Counted from the first letter of the stretch, positions 50,019 to 62,583 are shown. The stretch: DNA of 64,000 bases from Epichloe hybrida (GCA_019022495.1 JAFEKR010000001.1:4154001-4218000); one strand, 5' to 3'. A program made the numbers and translations. Notes: a model not told the origin generated them from the letters alone.

Positions 50019-53000
50019 TTATCTAGTCTCTAGTCTCTTTACCTAGCCTTTAACTTAAATTACGGCTTTATTTAAGTTAATGAAGGTTTTAAGGCTCTTA
50101 TTTAGAGATGCCTTTGTTATCGCGTTAGCAAGGTTATTATTTCCGTTAATCCATTATACTTTGTAAATCTCTTGTCGCTTATATAATTGCTGAAGTGCTA
50201 TAATGTTAATTATAAGGCGTTTCTCCTTTGTGGAACCTAGCTTCATAAGACACTTATATAATAAAAAAGAGTCTGTATAGATAATCGTAGGGATGTGGTT
50301 AATCTTTAATTAGTCCGTGATTATGTTAAGGGTTGTGGTAATTATATAGGCTATATTAGCACCTTATACTATTGAGTATAGTTTAGAAGCGAGGGCGCTA
50401 TAGGTTACACGCTTGCTCTTTGTTAAGCTATACGTAATAATGTTACCTTTTAAGGTAAATGTGTTATCTTTTGCCTTTTTGTTGCTAATTATAATCACGT
50501 ATTCTATCTGGGAACTTAGATCTTTGTTATTAGTAAGGGATCTATCTATAAACACGAATAACTTTATATTCTTGAGGTCTAGAGGGATGTAATATAGGCC
50601 TCAGTCTTAATGTTAGATTTGCTAGTCGAGTTGCTTGTTTAATTGAGTTATATCATTAGGAGTCGGATCTTGATGTTATGCTGCGATTAATAGGTTGTAA
50701 AGGGCTTCGGGTTAATAGATGGTTATAATATAACTTCCTTATGCTTATTATTCAATGTAATCTTGTTTTATAGTTAGTGATTGTAGGTTAATCTGCCTAA
50801 TCTTCTTACTCTGGCCTTTTTAATAAAGCTCTATTGAGTTATTAGCGTTCTAGGTAAGGATATAACTATTAAAGGTGAGGGGATTCTTAGCTAATAGCTT
50901 CTACTTTAGCTTTACTAAGAAATCTGCCTTCTGTAGTTCTTTCTCTTTAAGGTTATAGAAATCCTAGTCACTAAGGCCTAGCGTATTATTGGTTTGTATG
51001 CTAACTACTCTAAAGAGGTTATTGTTATTCTCTTCCGTGATTAGTAAGTATAGGTTATAAGACGAAGTTATTATCTTGAGTATCTCTTTGTGGTAATGGA
51101 AGTAGGTTACGAACTAGTGGGTTCTAGCTTCTATGATTTTATATAAAGGCTTAATGACTTCTATAATAGTTCCTTCGGGGAATAGATATGCTATTTGCTT
51201 AGGTAACATGGCAATGATTAATCTTACAAGCTGTGTTTTTAATTGCATGTAAGCTTATGTAATGTCTTGAATCCATAGGATAATTCCTCTAGATCTAAGC
51301 AATAGTGTAATTGTGACAATTAATCGTTAGCTTGATCTTTGGATTGTTAGGGATTAGGTTAGGATGAATTCCTTCCCTTTATTATTTATCCCTTAAATTA
51401 TAAGTTGTGATTTTTTGTATAGCGTAGCTATTCCTTTACCTTTGATTTCTCTTACTATATAAGATTTAAAGAGTCTCTTGTTACTATGTTTAGTAGGATT
51501 AAATAGCGTGAATCTGAATACATCGCGAGCTTTTAAAGCATTAATCTTAATCTGATCTAATAGCTTAAAGGGCTTGCCTAGAGTTATAATCTTTCCTTCT
51601 TAATATAACTAAAGGGCTAAATCCTAATTAGCTTTTTCCTTTGCTATAATAAATACTACGCTTAACTTACTATTAGCTATAAGTTTCTTTATTAATGCTT
51701 CCTCTTAGTCTTTGTTTACTAAGTATATAGTTGCTATATATTTAGTTCCTATAAGGTTAAATTAAACTATAAGCTTCTTTTGTGGTTTTCTATACTTTCT
51801 CTTAGGCTATAGTAGTTTCTTATTTATTTCTAAAGCTTTAGGGATAATCTCTTTAATTATTAGGGTCTTATTTATATCTATAGCTTAGTCTTTGCCTCTA
51901 GGTGTTAACTCATAAAGTTCTTTAGTATAGTATGGGTTATAATAGTATAGTTTAATAACTATTAATTAGAATCTTGTTAGTTTACAAGGCATTTAAAGGG
52001 TATAGGTTTCTCTATTAGTAGTAAGAAGCTTATAGGGGCTGTGCTATCTATCTTTCTCTCTCTATACGCGTATATCTAACTGTAATAGAAGTTAGTGTGT
52101 TAGTAGCGTATCTAGGCTATTTTAGGTTCTTAGAGTATTATGAACTTATTGCTTTACTAGGAGTTGTTAGACCTTATTAGTAGCTTTGTGGATTGCTTTA
52201 GCTTATTAAATAATAGATATACTTAGTAGTGACTTATTAGTTATCTGTGAATATATACTAAAGATAAGAATCATAGGAATGAGACTATTAGGGCCTGCTA
52301 AGTTATTTATAGCTTTCATAGCTATCTAAAGTTATTGCTTAGGCATGAGATCTTAACCTATAGAGTCTGTAATAATTGTATAGGCTTGCTGTAATAGTTT
52401 GTAATAGCGTTTGACTTTTCTAATACTATTATAGGCCTTGACTGGAACTTTATTAATCTTGATTAATAGTAATTATGCATAATGCTTAAATTCTGCTAAT
52501 GTAAAGTTCTTTCTAGCATTATAGATAATCCATTCTAAAGGACTAAGGTAGGTGTTAATCTAGTATTCACGTAAGGCGTTCTAAATATTACATGCCTTCT
52601 GCTTATTTAGATTAAGGAATTAGGCTACTTAAAATAAGGTTGCAGAATTAATAACATAAAGAATAGGTTATCTGTTAATCTGAATGATATTAACTATAAT
52701 CTTGTAGTTAAACTTATGGTTATCTTTAATTGTGAACTTAAATTTACCTAGGGCCTTTCTGTTTATTTAGTAATAGTGGCAAATTTCAGTTAATTGTTTA
52801 ATAGCCTTTGCTTTAATGTTATATCTAGCTTAGTTTAGTATCTTTGTGAGCTATTTAACTAATAGGTAACTAAATTGTTAATGTAGTTAATAGAGTTCTG
52901 TTTTTAATAGGTAGAAAGCTACTATTTCTCTAGCTTCTAGAGTTTACTAAAGATATCCCTATTTCCTAATGATAGGAACTATCTTATTATCTTGGATTAA

Positions 53001-54900
53001 TACGTTCGCAAGGTTATTTACCTTAACGTGTAACCTATCTATGTTATCTAAAGAGAATAAGAAAGGCGTATATATGTTAATTACATAGAAAGGGATATTG
53101 CCTAGCTCCGTTAGTACGTTAACTACTCCTTTTGTAATCGCGCTCCTAGTACCAAATTTAATCATCTTTTCTAGAGTTAGTTTAATCTTTAGTAATAGTA
53201 TTAATCTTAATAAGGCTTATACTTATCTAATTCTAGCTGTTAAGACACCTAAGGCTCCTGTGTTAGGCATTATCCCTTAGAAAACTTCTTTAGAGTAATA
53301 TTTCTCTAAAATATAAGAGGTTTTTATATTATTAAAGGGATTATGCTTAAGGTATACGTGCTTAAATGATTTATCTCTTAGGATATTAATAATATTACTA
53401 TTAACTAGTTGAAATCCTAATATAAAGAATTATATAATACTTAGCTAGTTAAACTTTAATGTGGAAGTCTCTTTAGTATTATTATCCTTGTCTTTGTTAT
53501 TGTTAGACTTGATAAAGGTTTTAGCTAATTCCCACGCTCTATTAGTAAGGTTATTAGCTTCTTTAGATACTTAGCCTTTATAGGCTATAAGGAATACCTA
53601 ATACTTTTTCTCTGTTAGTAGTAATTAGTGTCTTTTGTTTTTCTACTAGTGCTCTTTTACCTCTTTCTAGTCTTTTTCTAGATAGTTTGTTAACTAGCAT
53701 CCGTTCTTGTTATAGACGTGGTATTTACTGTAGTTATAGCCTTAGTTATAGTAACTATAGCCTCTGTCTTAACCTTGTTAATTATATAGTTAGTTATAAT
53801 GGCGGTCTGTGAATATTACCTCTGATTTATTAGTATTAGTGGTACTAACGGTGCTTTAATTAAATTAGGTAGCTGATTTGTTAGCTTTAGCGATGGAGAT
53901 TAATTTATAGAGGTCTCTAGCAAGTCCTTTAAAGCTAGGTAAATAATTGTATTTAGCTTACTTGCACTCTAGAACACTAGAAATTGCGCTTAGGGTCTGA
54001 TAATAGAGTTCTGTATTAACTATTAATAGGGGAAAGAGTTCTCTATAAATACGTTTAAGGGTTATAAGCAGAACCTTAAGGTAATCTAGCTTAGATTTGT
54101 CTGGATTAGTAGTGATAATGTTCCTAAGCGTTATACTGTTCTATTCTTAGCGATAGAACTGTTAGTTGCTTTCTATTTTAAATTATTAATAAATGTTATT
54201 AACTATTTGTTTATATATAAGGCCTTTGTTTACTAGATAATTAAGGTAATACTACTTAGTATTACCTGAAAGCATAATAGGAAGGGCCTTGTGTATGAAT
54301 TCCTATAGGAGATTTAGTTTATTATATTTGTTTTAGAATAAGTTAACTTTTGGCGTGAGGAAGTTATATATCTTCCTACTATAATAGTTATTATCCTTAT
54401 AGCTCTTTGTAAGTTCTAAGATCTTTCTTATGATTTAATCTTTAGATAGGATTGTTACCATTTGCATAGCTAGGGTTATTTATTATATTAGTTGTTCCGG
54501 GATAATTGGCGGAATTGTTGGATTTATTAGGGGTTTAGGTGTGTTTCTTCCTGGAGGTGGTTGTGTAGCTAGAGGGTTATTTAAAGCAGGATTATGAGGG
54601 TTATTAATTAGGGGATTGTATATAGGAGAATTATATACTAAAGGGTAATGGATAGGGGTAGTGTAAATTAGAGGGCTTGTGATTAGAGGGCTTTTAAGGG
54701 CAGGATTATTTAAAGAGAGGAATTTGCCTGTGGTGATTTGCTTTGTGATTTTGTTTTTAGGCCACTGTGGTATTATTTCTTCTTTAAGGACTTGAATTAA
54801 TGATTTAATGATCTTACTGCTTTGATTTTGAATAATATAGACGCTATTCTTATGTAGGTAGTCTTGTAACTTATGTACTAAAGGTTATAAAGCTTAATTA
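50019..54900 (-). pseudogene. Copia F gag-pol relic
   Basis: Minus strand, 5' to 3': gag with a Pro/Asn-rich repetitive segment about 54520-54760; zinc-knuckle relic near 53690-53730 (YHVYNKNGC); integrase about 52400-52900; reverse transcriptase about 50990-51300; RNase H 50364-50555 (FIDRSLTNNKDLSSQIEYV), intact over 63 codons; stop near 50019. It has fewer stops than G or E. Confidence 0.83.
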
Positions 54901-55505
54901 AGTGTTTCTTTTATCTAGCTATTAAGGTTATCACGGAGAATCTCCTAAAGGGCAAGATCTTTATATTAACTACTCTTATAGACGTTAATTATCTAAGCAA
55001 GATAGTTATTAAGCTTCTATTCCTTAGTAGTCTAAGGATCTGGTTCTCTTAAGCTCTCCTAGTTAGTAGTAATAACTAAGGTATGTTTTTGAAGTTATAG
55101 AGGTAGGCTTGCTTTATTAGGTCTTAACTAGGTAGGCTACTTTCCTTTAGTAGTCTATAATAAAGCTTATTTATTACTTAGGGGTGCTATTATTAATAGT
55201 CTTTAGCTAGTAAGGCTAAGGGATTTTTAACTAGTAGGGTTAAGGGGTTTTTAATCTCTGGTTTAAGAAGTTATGCGTGGCTATAAACTCTTGGTTAGTT
55301 AATTGGTTTTCTTATGATAGATAATAGGATTGATTCTTCTATTAATAGTTAGAGACTTACTAATAGAAAAAAAGTCAAATCCCTAGGAAGCCTAACATCT
55401 AGTATCCAAAGTCTATCTTCCTTTAGCACACTTCCTTAGGTAGCTGAAGGAAGGCCTCTTCTTAATAATTCCTAGCTTATCTATGGTTTTTTAACTACTA
55501 ATTAG

Positions 55506-55735
55506 TGTTAGTTACACTAAGGGATTGGTATGCACTAGTGTAACATAGGGTTAGGTTTAATAATATAATAAGGTCTAAGGATTAAAGCTATTTATAGTGT
55601 TATATGGCTATAAGAAAAAGGGACGTAAGTCACGTGTGTGCCTCGCGTACGGGTGCGGCTAATCACAGTGTGGCGCTGCCGCACGTGCTCCACTTTCCTA
55701 GTAGTCAACCCGATGTTAACCCGGTTGTCGCAACA
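55506..55735 (-). repeat. 5' LTR (sense) of copia F
   Basis: 230 bp, starting TGTTAGTTACACTAAGG and ending GTTGTCGCAACA. An open frame at 55604-55828 runs from this LTR into gypsy G and is fortuitous. Confidence 0.95.
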
Positions 55736-55740
55736 GAAAT

Positions 55741-57100
55741 ATTAAAGACTTTATTAACCTATATCTTAATAGTATTAAGACAAAAAAGAATAGTAAGAAA
55801 GACTATTTATAGGAGATATAATAGGTAATTAATTTCTTATTTACCTTTTAAAGACTAATTAATCTTAGTACTAGGGATTATAGGAAGCTTTATAATAAAG
55901 CTAAGAAGTTTTACCTAGAAAATAAATACCTATAGAAAAGACTAATAGGAATTATAAAAAAACTAGTATTAGTTATTAATATTCCTAAGTAATAATATAT
56001 AATAGTTAAAGCTATTTATAAAGAACTTAGTTATAAAGATATTAAGGTAGTTTTCTAAGTAATAAAATAGTAATACTAGTAAAAGGGACTCTAGAATATA
56101 ACTTAAGAGATACTAACTTACTATAAGATATATTAAAAGTTCATACCTTAGTAACCTTAAGAATTATCTATACTAGTTATACTAAGAAACCTAATAAGTA
56201 AGATTTATATTAATACTTAGTACCTTCTAATTAAGTATAGATATAAGTATCTCTTAGAAGCTAGGTATAACTTAATAAGGTAAGTAAAGGCTACACTAGT
56301 TAGGAATATAATAGTACTAGTAATTAGAAAATTCCTATTATTCTTAATTAGTAAGTTTAGACTTTTTTAGTTTATAGTCTATAATAAAGGTCCTAAGATA
56401 TAAGGAAATCTTAAGAAAGTACTTATAAATATTAGTATTAAAGAAATCTAAATATCTAGGTATAACCTAAAGGTAAATTCTCTTATTAAAGCTAAATACT
56501 AGTCCCTTACATTCGCTTTAGTAAAATTAGGAGAGTTAAATAGCTAATAAGTAAAATACCTTAATAAAGCCTTTCTTATAGACTATACTACTATTTATAA
56601 ATTATATAGGAAATCCGCTTTCTATTTAATTTATAAATAAAAACTAATTTTACTATTAAAGGTTAAGTTTTTAACCTAAAGGCTAATTAACTAGGAAGTA
56701 ATTACTACTAGTTAGAACTTATTTAAAGCTTAAGTCTAAATACTTAAAAAAAAAGTAAAAGATATTAGGAAAGTAAAAAAGAAAGTATTTAACTTTAGGA
56801 AGTAACTTATAAACTAAACTAATAAGAACTAAGCTACCTTTTTTAGGAAGAATTAATTAAAACTAGGGGATCTTATTCTAGTATATAATATTAGGAGAAA
56901 TATTAATATATTTACTATAAAGAAACTTATAATAAAATAAAATAAACCTTTCTAAATCTATAAGTAAGCATTAATTTCTAAAGCCTATTATTTAAAAATA
57001 CTAAATAAGGTTTACCTTATAAAAACTATTTTAAAAGACTATATTAAAAAGTTTATTTTAAATATAGAAGTTTAGTAAACTTTAATAGTAAATATATAGT
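55741..57100 (+). pseudogene. Gypsy G: integrase relic
   Basis: It resumes the frame cut at 49459. The RNase H-integrase linker reads NIKDFINLYLNSI, followed by the zinc-binding region about 55950-56200. The catalytic core about 56230-56560 reads LLEARYNLI, FIVYNKGPK (VDGGPEN-type block) and later YTTIYKLYRKSAFYLIY about 56580-56640. The tail near 56930-57060 resembles the GPY/F block (KPFQIYK, YYLKILN, LKDYIKKFI). Catalytic Asp codons are largely Asn. Confidence 0.8.
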
Positions 57101-57110
57101 TATATACTTC

Positions 57111-60100
57111 TTAATAATACTAGGTAAAGGAGAAGACTACTAATAACTATAATTAAGAAGTTACTATAATTATACCTTTAGTAGCTTAATATAATATATT
57201 TAATTAAATAGTTAATAAAAGAAGAATAAGTTTATATCTTAAGGAAGAGATTAAGCTCTTACCTTAAAGAAGCCTATATTATAGAATTAAGGTATAGCTA
57301 CCTTACTTAATAAAAGAATAAAAGAAAGAATATAAAGTATATTCTTTAATATACTAATAAGTATATAAGATTAAATATTATTTTTTCTTTATTTTTATTT
57401 TAAAAACTAAGTAAAGTTTTATTTTAATACTAAAGATTAAGTAATTAAGGTATAAGTTTATTAACTATAAAACTACTTATTTCTTTTTCTTTTTTTTTAT
57501 TTCCTTAAAAATCCTATACTATAAACTAAATTTATTTTCTTTAATTTTCTTTATTATTTATAAATAATTTAGGAAAAAAGAAGGTATATTTATTACTAAG
57601 TATATTTATTACTAAGTAAGAAAAGTTATTAGAATTAATAGTATTTAGATTAAGTAAAAGGGTTTTTATTACTTTAGTAAACTACTTTTTTTTTAAGAAA
57701 AGTATAAAAGCTCTCTCTTAGGAAAACTAAAGGTAATACCTAGAGATAAAGCGCTATTTATAGCTAGCTATATAAGATTTATTTTAAATATAATTACTAT
57801 ATATACCTTTACTAACCTTAGAAAGTAAAATATAGCTATAGAAAGGAAAGTATATATACTTACTAAAGAAAGTAATATACTATATATATAAGTTTAAGTA
57901 GTTAGTATAAAAAATACTATTTAATTTACTAAATATAAACACTAGTAAAGTATAATAATACTTAGAATACTATAAAAAAGTATATAAAAAGTACTTATTA
58001 AAATAAGCTATCTTAGTAAAAATAAGGACTAAGTAATAATATTTATTTTTAATAATAAAGGCTAAGATACTATTTACTTTAGTATAGCTTCTTATAAAAT
58101 CCTTTAGTAATTTAGTTCTCTTTATAGTAATAATTAAATAAGAAGAAGCTCTTTCTAAGGAATTTTTAAAAGGTTAGAGAGTAATCTTTATATATAAAGA
58201 AACACTACTATTACTAATATTAATCCTACCCTAACTAAGAAAGTAAAAAGGAACTTATACTATAAAATAAAAGTTATTAGTATTAGCCTAAATATAAGAT
58301 TAAATAATCTTTAAAGTACTTATATAGTCTTTACTAATAAATAAAGGAAAGAACTTAGTATAGTTAGACTAGTCTATAGTCTTTATTACTAAAAGCTTAA
58401 TTTCTAGGATACTTACCCTTATAATAGTAGTAATATTAGGAAGTTTTTAATAGTTTTTATTAAGAGATTTAGCTATAATTAATTAATTAGGGTAATATTA
58501 TAAAGAATAATAAGTTAAGGAGTATAAAGAAAAGAAAAGAAAGAGACTTAAAAGAGCCTTAAACTATAGGATATTATATATAATAGGCATTAGTACCTAA
58601 TAAGTAAGTAAGCTACCTATAAGTAATTTATAATAATAAAGTCTAAATTATAGTAACTACTTAATCCCTATAGATAAATACCTTATAATAAATACTAGTA
58701 GCTAATAGAGAGAAAGGAGGAGGTAACTAGTAATAGCTACTAATAATTACTTTTAAAATTAATAAAGACTATAAGAATAGGATTAGGGCTATAGGAACTA
58801 CTTAATCTAACTTACTTTTTATATAAATATATATTCTCTTAACCTATAAAGTCTTTACTTATACTACCCTTATTTCTAAAATCCTTTCTTACTATATTAA
58901 TTTAAAAAAATCTAATAGGTAATTACTATATCCTTTCTTACTATAATAGCTACTTTATTTATACTAGAACCTTCTAATCTTACCTAGTAAAATAGAATAG
59001 TATAGGGAGTCTATTATAAATAAGGGTAATTACACTAAAGTAAATAGTAATACTATTACTTACTTTCCTTATAGTAAGTGCCTTACTATATACTATATTT
59101 ATATTTTAATATATAAATTAGAAAGCCCTTTCTTTAAAGAAGTTAAGGAAGGCACTATAGAAATTAATTTAGTTAATTTCTATAGGTAATAGCTACCTTT
59201 ATTTTATTTATAAAGAGACTAGCTATAGCCTTTACTAAGATTTAAAGTTTACTAGGATAGTAATAATTTTAACCTAGTAATACTAATTAAACTAGGATAG
59301 ATAAATATATAATAGTGTAATTATTTAATAGATATTTATAAATTCCTAAGAAAGGCTTATAAGACTCTAAGTAAAGACTAGCTTAACTAGTTTAAGCTAA
59401 TAGTAATAAGGAGAATTATAAAGCATAAGCTTAAAGTAATAGTAATAGTACTACCCTAAATATTTAAAGTTAGTAAAATAGGAGATTTTAATATAAATAT
59501 ATTATAATAATTAATTAGTTTAAAAGCTAGAAGACTTTATACTACCTATTAGCCTATTAATATTAAGTATAGCTATAGTTATAACCTTATTAACCTTTAC
59601 TTATATATAAGTAATTAATACCTTATTATAGGATTTACTTTCTTTATAAACTATTAGACTACTTTTATATTTAATAGGAAATAAGAATACTTATATTATT
59701 TTAATAGTATAGATAAGGGATAAATAACTTAGTTTACTAACTTTATATATGAATAAGGGTAGATTATATAGCTTATAAATTACCCCTTTAATTTTAAAGT
59801 AATTATAGTCCTAGTAATAAAGTAAAAAGGAAACTAGGAATATAAGTATATATACCTAGGGTTCCTTCTCTAGATAATCTATTATTAAGTTAGTTACTAA
59901 GTAATTAATTTACTATTAGAAAATTAAAATACACTAAATAAGTATAATATTAAGTTTAAATAACTATATACTTTTAAAGAAGACTTAATAACTTTATTTA
60001 GGTTAATATACTCCTAGACTCTATAAGATTTTATGTAATTCTTAATCTATATAAACTACTTAATTTAGTCTTTTTCTAATAATAATATTATATTTAAGGT

Positions 60101-60400
60101 TTCTTTAGATATATTAAAGGGGAATATACTATATAAGGGAAGTATAAGATATATTAATTAATAGTTAATTAATATAATAAGGGCGTTTATCTTATAATAT
60201 TAGTAAGCGTTAATTAAATAACTTTAATAAAGCTAATAATCTTTAAAGATAATAATAAATTTAGTAATAGAAGCTACCTAGGCTTATAACTATTAGGTAA
60301 GGGTATAAATAAATAATAAAAAGTGTTTAATTTAATTAATTAGAGGTATAAATAGTAGCTAACTTTTATACCTAAAAGGTACATAGTGTGCTATAGTAAT
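57111..60400. other. Unclassified AT-rich RIP relic up to the isochore edge
   Basis: No recognisable gene, LTR pair or TIR. It may include G's 3' LTR and other decayed elements. A TATA-like AGTATAAAAGC occurs near 57697. The TA-rich composition ends rather sharply at about 60,400-60,470. Confidence 0.5.
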
Positions 60401-61061
60401 AACTAGTCTAAGGAGGTACTTCTAATATATTATCTCTACTAATGTCTTATCACAGGTTTTATCCTAGTTAATGCGTAATCCGTGCCCACACATCTAATGC
60501 TTCAGGGAGCTCTTCCTAACAGGTCTTAAGTAATTATAAGGTGCAATGTTAGCAACGGCTAGCATTGGCGGATCTTTTAGTCTATTAGGATTTCTAGCAC
60601 ACCTTCTAGGTCTCTTACATATAGTAAAACTTATATGCGTTTTATGCTAAGATAGTATATTATCATAACGTGCATTATTGCTTCCCTAATACAGTTATAA
60701 GCGCATATCACTCGCGATCGGTCATATTACCCGGTGCCGGGCAATAATATGAACCTTGGAGACTCGTGATAGTCCTAGAAGTATACATACGGCTTACAGG
60801 TACGGCTTACAGGTATGATTTATACGGATAATTTTTGTGAAAAGAGAAAAGAGCTGTCGACACTATTGGAAAGCTTCCGGACTAATCCGTTAGCGTCCGG
60901 TTCATCCAATCATAAAATCTATGATGTTAAAGCTGTTCGAGCAGCTATTGCGATGCCTTCGAAACTCCCCTAAAACAACGGATAAATTCACGCCAATTGA
61001 GCGTTGCAATGAGTGGTCTAGCTTCCTACAATACGTGTCCCTCAAATCCTAGTCACAGGGA
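60401..61061. other. Non-coding transition DNA with hairpin and short repeats
   Basis: Composition becomes normal. No coding frame. There is a hairpin CATATTA-CCCGG-tg-CCGGG-caa-TAATATG at 60723-60751, a 13-bp tandem pair TACGGCTTACAGG at about 60789-60814, and a CCGGAC/GTCCGG inverted pair near 60878-60902. These may be remains of a small element or the 3' flank of the gene at 61062. Confidence 0.5.
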
Positions 61062-61304
61062 TTAGAACGTCTTGTCCTTGTTCTTGTTGTCCTCACGCTT
61101 TTTTTTTGAGTTTTCCACAGCCCTTTTCATTACCTCCTGGTAGTCACGCTTTCGCCTGGATTCCTCGCGCCTCCTCTTTGACTCCTCAGCCGCCGCTATC
61201 ATCCGCGCTTCCTCCTCATCGTTCGCAATTCGAAAGCTGTCACCACCAGAAGCCATGGTGAAAGGGAGGTCTGTATTTTTTCTGTCAGCAGGATAGTCAT
61301 TCAT
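61062..61304 (-). CDS. Small charged protein with two UIM-like motifs, hypothetical
   Basis: 80 codons from the first ATG, or 64 from the second ATG at 61256, which has a much better start context (CACCATGG) and gives MASGGDSFRIANDEEEARMI. The protein is almost all Glu, Lys, Arg and Ala and is predicted to be one long helix. Two segments fit the core of a ubiquitin-interacting motif, hydrophobic-x-x-Ala-x-x-x-Ser: MIAAAEES after DEEEAR, and MKRAVENS after DYQEV. The acidic residues expected after the Ser are replaced by Lys/Arg in both, so this is only a likeness. No signal peptide or membrane segment. It sits in normal-composition DNA, without RIP stops. It could be a real small gene or the last exon of a lost one. 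Confidence 0.5.
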   Translation of the reverse strand: MNDYPADRKNTDLPFTMASGGDSFRIANDEEEARMIAAAEESKRRREESRRKRDYQEVMKRAVENSKKKREDNKNKDKTF

Positions 61305-62074
61305 GCATGGGACAATGGCTCACGACTTACGTCAAGTTTTAATTGGGCGGAGATGTGTGTTAATCCAGAGAGTCCATACCTTCAATTAAGAAGGACCGTT
61401 GACAAGAAGCTACGATTAGGCAGAGATACTACCTTTGGTAGCAAGCGAATATAACGCACTTAATGTGGTCAGGTGACAGACCAGGAAAAGGTGAACCTAA
61501 GAAGAAGAAACGCGAGTAGCGAAATACGTTAGAGATGGCCATTATTTAATATCAACGACAGGAACTCTGAAGCTATTTATGTCTAGTCATTCTGTTATTT
61601 GAGTCTCCAATGCAATGGATGCATGACCTATTGCGTGCTCTGAATGGCCAGAGCGGGGGCCACCCAACTCGCTCGCCAGCGCTTAATAACGGCTTGGTCA
61701 ATCTTGGATGACCCCACACCCATCATACCTTATTATTGGCATCTCGGATTGATGGTCGGCTAATCATTGGCCATCTTAGCATCACATGAGACCTTAACCT
61801 GCAGGCCACATGTTCAGTAATCATTTGTTAGCCGTGGGCGAATAGTGCGTGTCCCTTGACTAGCTAACACGTAAACATGCAGTAGTAGTCCGTAACTAGG
61901 CCTAAAATAAAAGAGATACCTCTGCCTACAAATAAATAGGAGTAACCTCCTGTAATTCTTAGGGCATAGGAACTAGCTAGTCCACTTAACAGAATTACTA
62001 TAGGCTATGATAGAAGCTTTATCTCTAAAAGGGCTAAAAGAAGCCTAAAAACACATTTTCTCTCTCATTCGTGT
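61305..62074. other. Intergenic DNA
   Basis: No coding frame or element recognised. 61305-61870 has ordinary composition. 61880-62070 is somewhat AT-rich with TA-rich patches, perhaps a little RIP spill-over beside the solo LTR. Confidence 0.5.
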
Positions 62075-62382
62075 TGTTAGTTACACCAAAAAACGTTGCA
62101 CTAGTGCGTACGGGTTGAATAGATGTACATACTGTAATGATTGATGATAACTAGAAGAGCTAAGAGGGAGAAGGAGAGGTATCTAGCTAGGAGAGAAGGT
62201 GGGCGGAAAAGTGGGTGAAAGGGGCAGCAGTGGCGTCGCAGTGCAGGGGCACTGCGACCGGTGCGGGGTAACGCGAAGTGCAGCCAATCGCATCGCGTGC
62301 ATCTGTTTTAGGGCCCCACATCTAGCCCGGCCTTTGGCCACGATTAAACCGAACAAGACCCGAAGGTCCGAAGGATTCAACA
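62075..62382 (-). repeat. Solo LTR related to copia H and F families, next to the APH gene
   Basis: 308 bp from TGTTAGTTACACC to GGATTCAACA. The right end (CCTTTGGCCACGATTAAACCGA then CCGAAGGATTCAACA) is the reverse complement of the start of the H-family LTR; the left end is like the F LTR. Flanks are CGTGT and TGTGT, a 5-bp TSD with one C-to-T change. It is GC-rich and little mutated. Open frames of 64-66 codons on both strands inside it are not genes. Its near end is 201 bp upstream of the phosphotransferase start codon. Confidence 0.8.
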
Positions 62383-62583
62383 TGTGTATTTAATAAATAA
62401 AATAGAAAGGTCACTTAAGGTCACCCTGTAGCCTTACATGTATAGGCATCAAAGAGATAGCTAACCTGTGCTTGCGGCCTAAGGAATCAAGGCATCGAGA
62501 CCAGGAGCAGGCAGGAGAAAGACCAGCCCGAAAGTCTCCAACATATCAATCGCACCAAACCTGAAAATAAGTGACTGCCCACA
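62383..62583 (+). promoter_or_regulatory. 5' flank of the phosphotransferase gene
   Basis: 201 bp between the solo LTR and the ATG. It holds the short leader CAGGAGCAGGCAGGAG and no clear TATA box. Any promoter must lie here or within the LTR. Confidence 0.4.

Larger units (their letters stand above)
49465..55735 (-). mobile_element. Ty1/copia element F, full length, nested in gypsy G
   Basis: 6271 bp with 230-bp LTRs (49465-49694, 55506-55735) and target-site copies GAAAT (49460-49464, 55736-55740). A purine tract next to the left LTR (complement of 49695-49724) and RNase H/RT on the minus strand give the orientation. The leader motif CTAATTAGTAGTTA (complement of 55492-55505) follows the sense 5' LTR. 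The LTR ends are TGTTGGTTACACC and TTGTCGCAACA, a different family from A/B/C, E and H, although the first bases resemble the solo LTR at 62075. Confidence 0.95.
8640..57110 (+). mobile_element. Old Ty3/gypsy element G, split into pieces by nested insertions
   Basis: Pieces at about 8640-10762, 24131-24467, 24731-24791, 47556-49464 and 55736-57110 read in order as gag, aspartic protease, reverse transcriptase, RNase H and integrase of one gypsy element on the + strand. The cuts coincide exactly with insertions that have their own target-site duplications (CTATC, a 15-mer, GTTAGAAG, GAAAT). It is among the most heavily RIP-mutated DNA here and hosts everything from E to F, so it is the oldest layer. 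Its own LTRs were not identified. Confidence 0.85.

Noticed and set aside
55604..55828. 74-codon open frame starting in an LTR
   Set aside because: Joins F's LTR to G's integrase linker by chance; G's own frame is a different one.
7150..57720. TATA-like sites near 7170 and 57697 as the two LTRs of gypsy G
   Set aside because: The similarity does not extend beyond about 12 bases around the TATA box; no TG...CA ends or TSD found.
62183..62393. Overlapping 64-66 codon frames on both strands
   Set aside because: Both fall in the solo LTR at 62075-62382.
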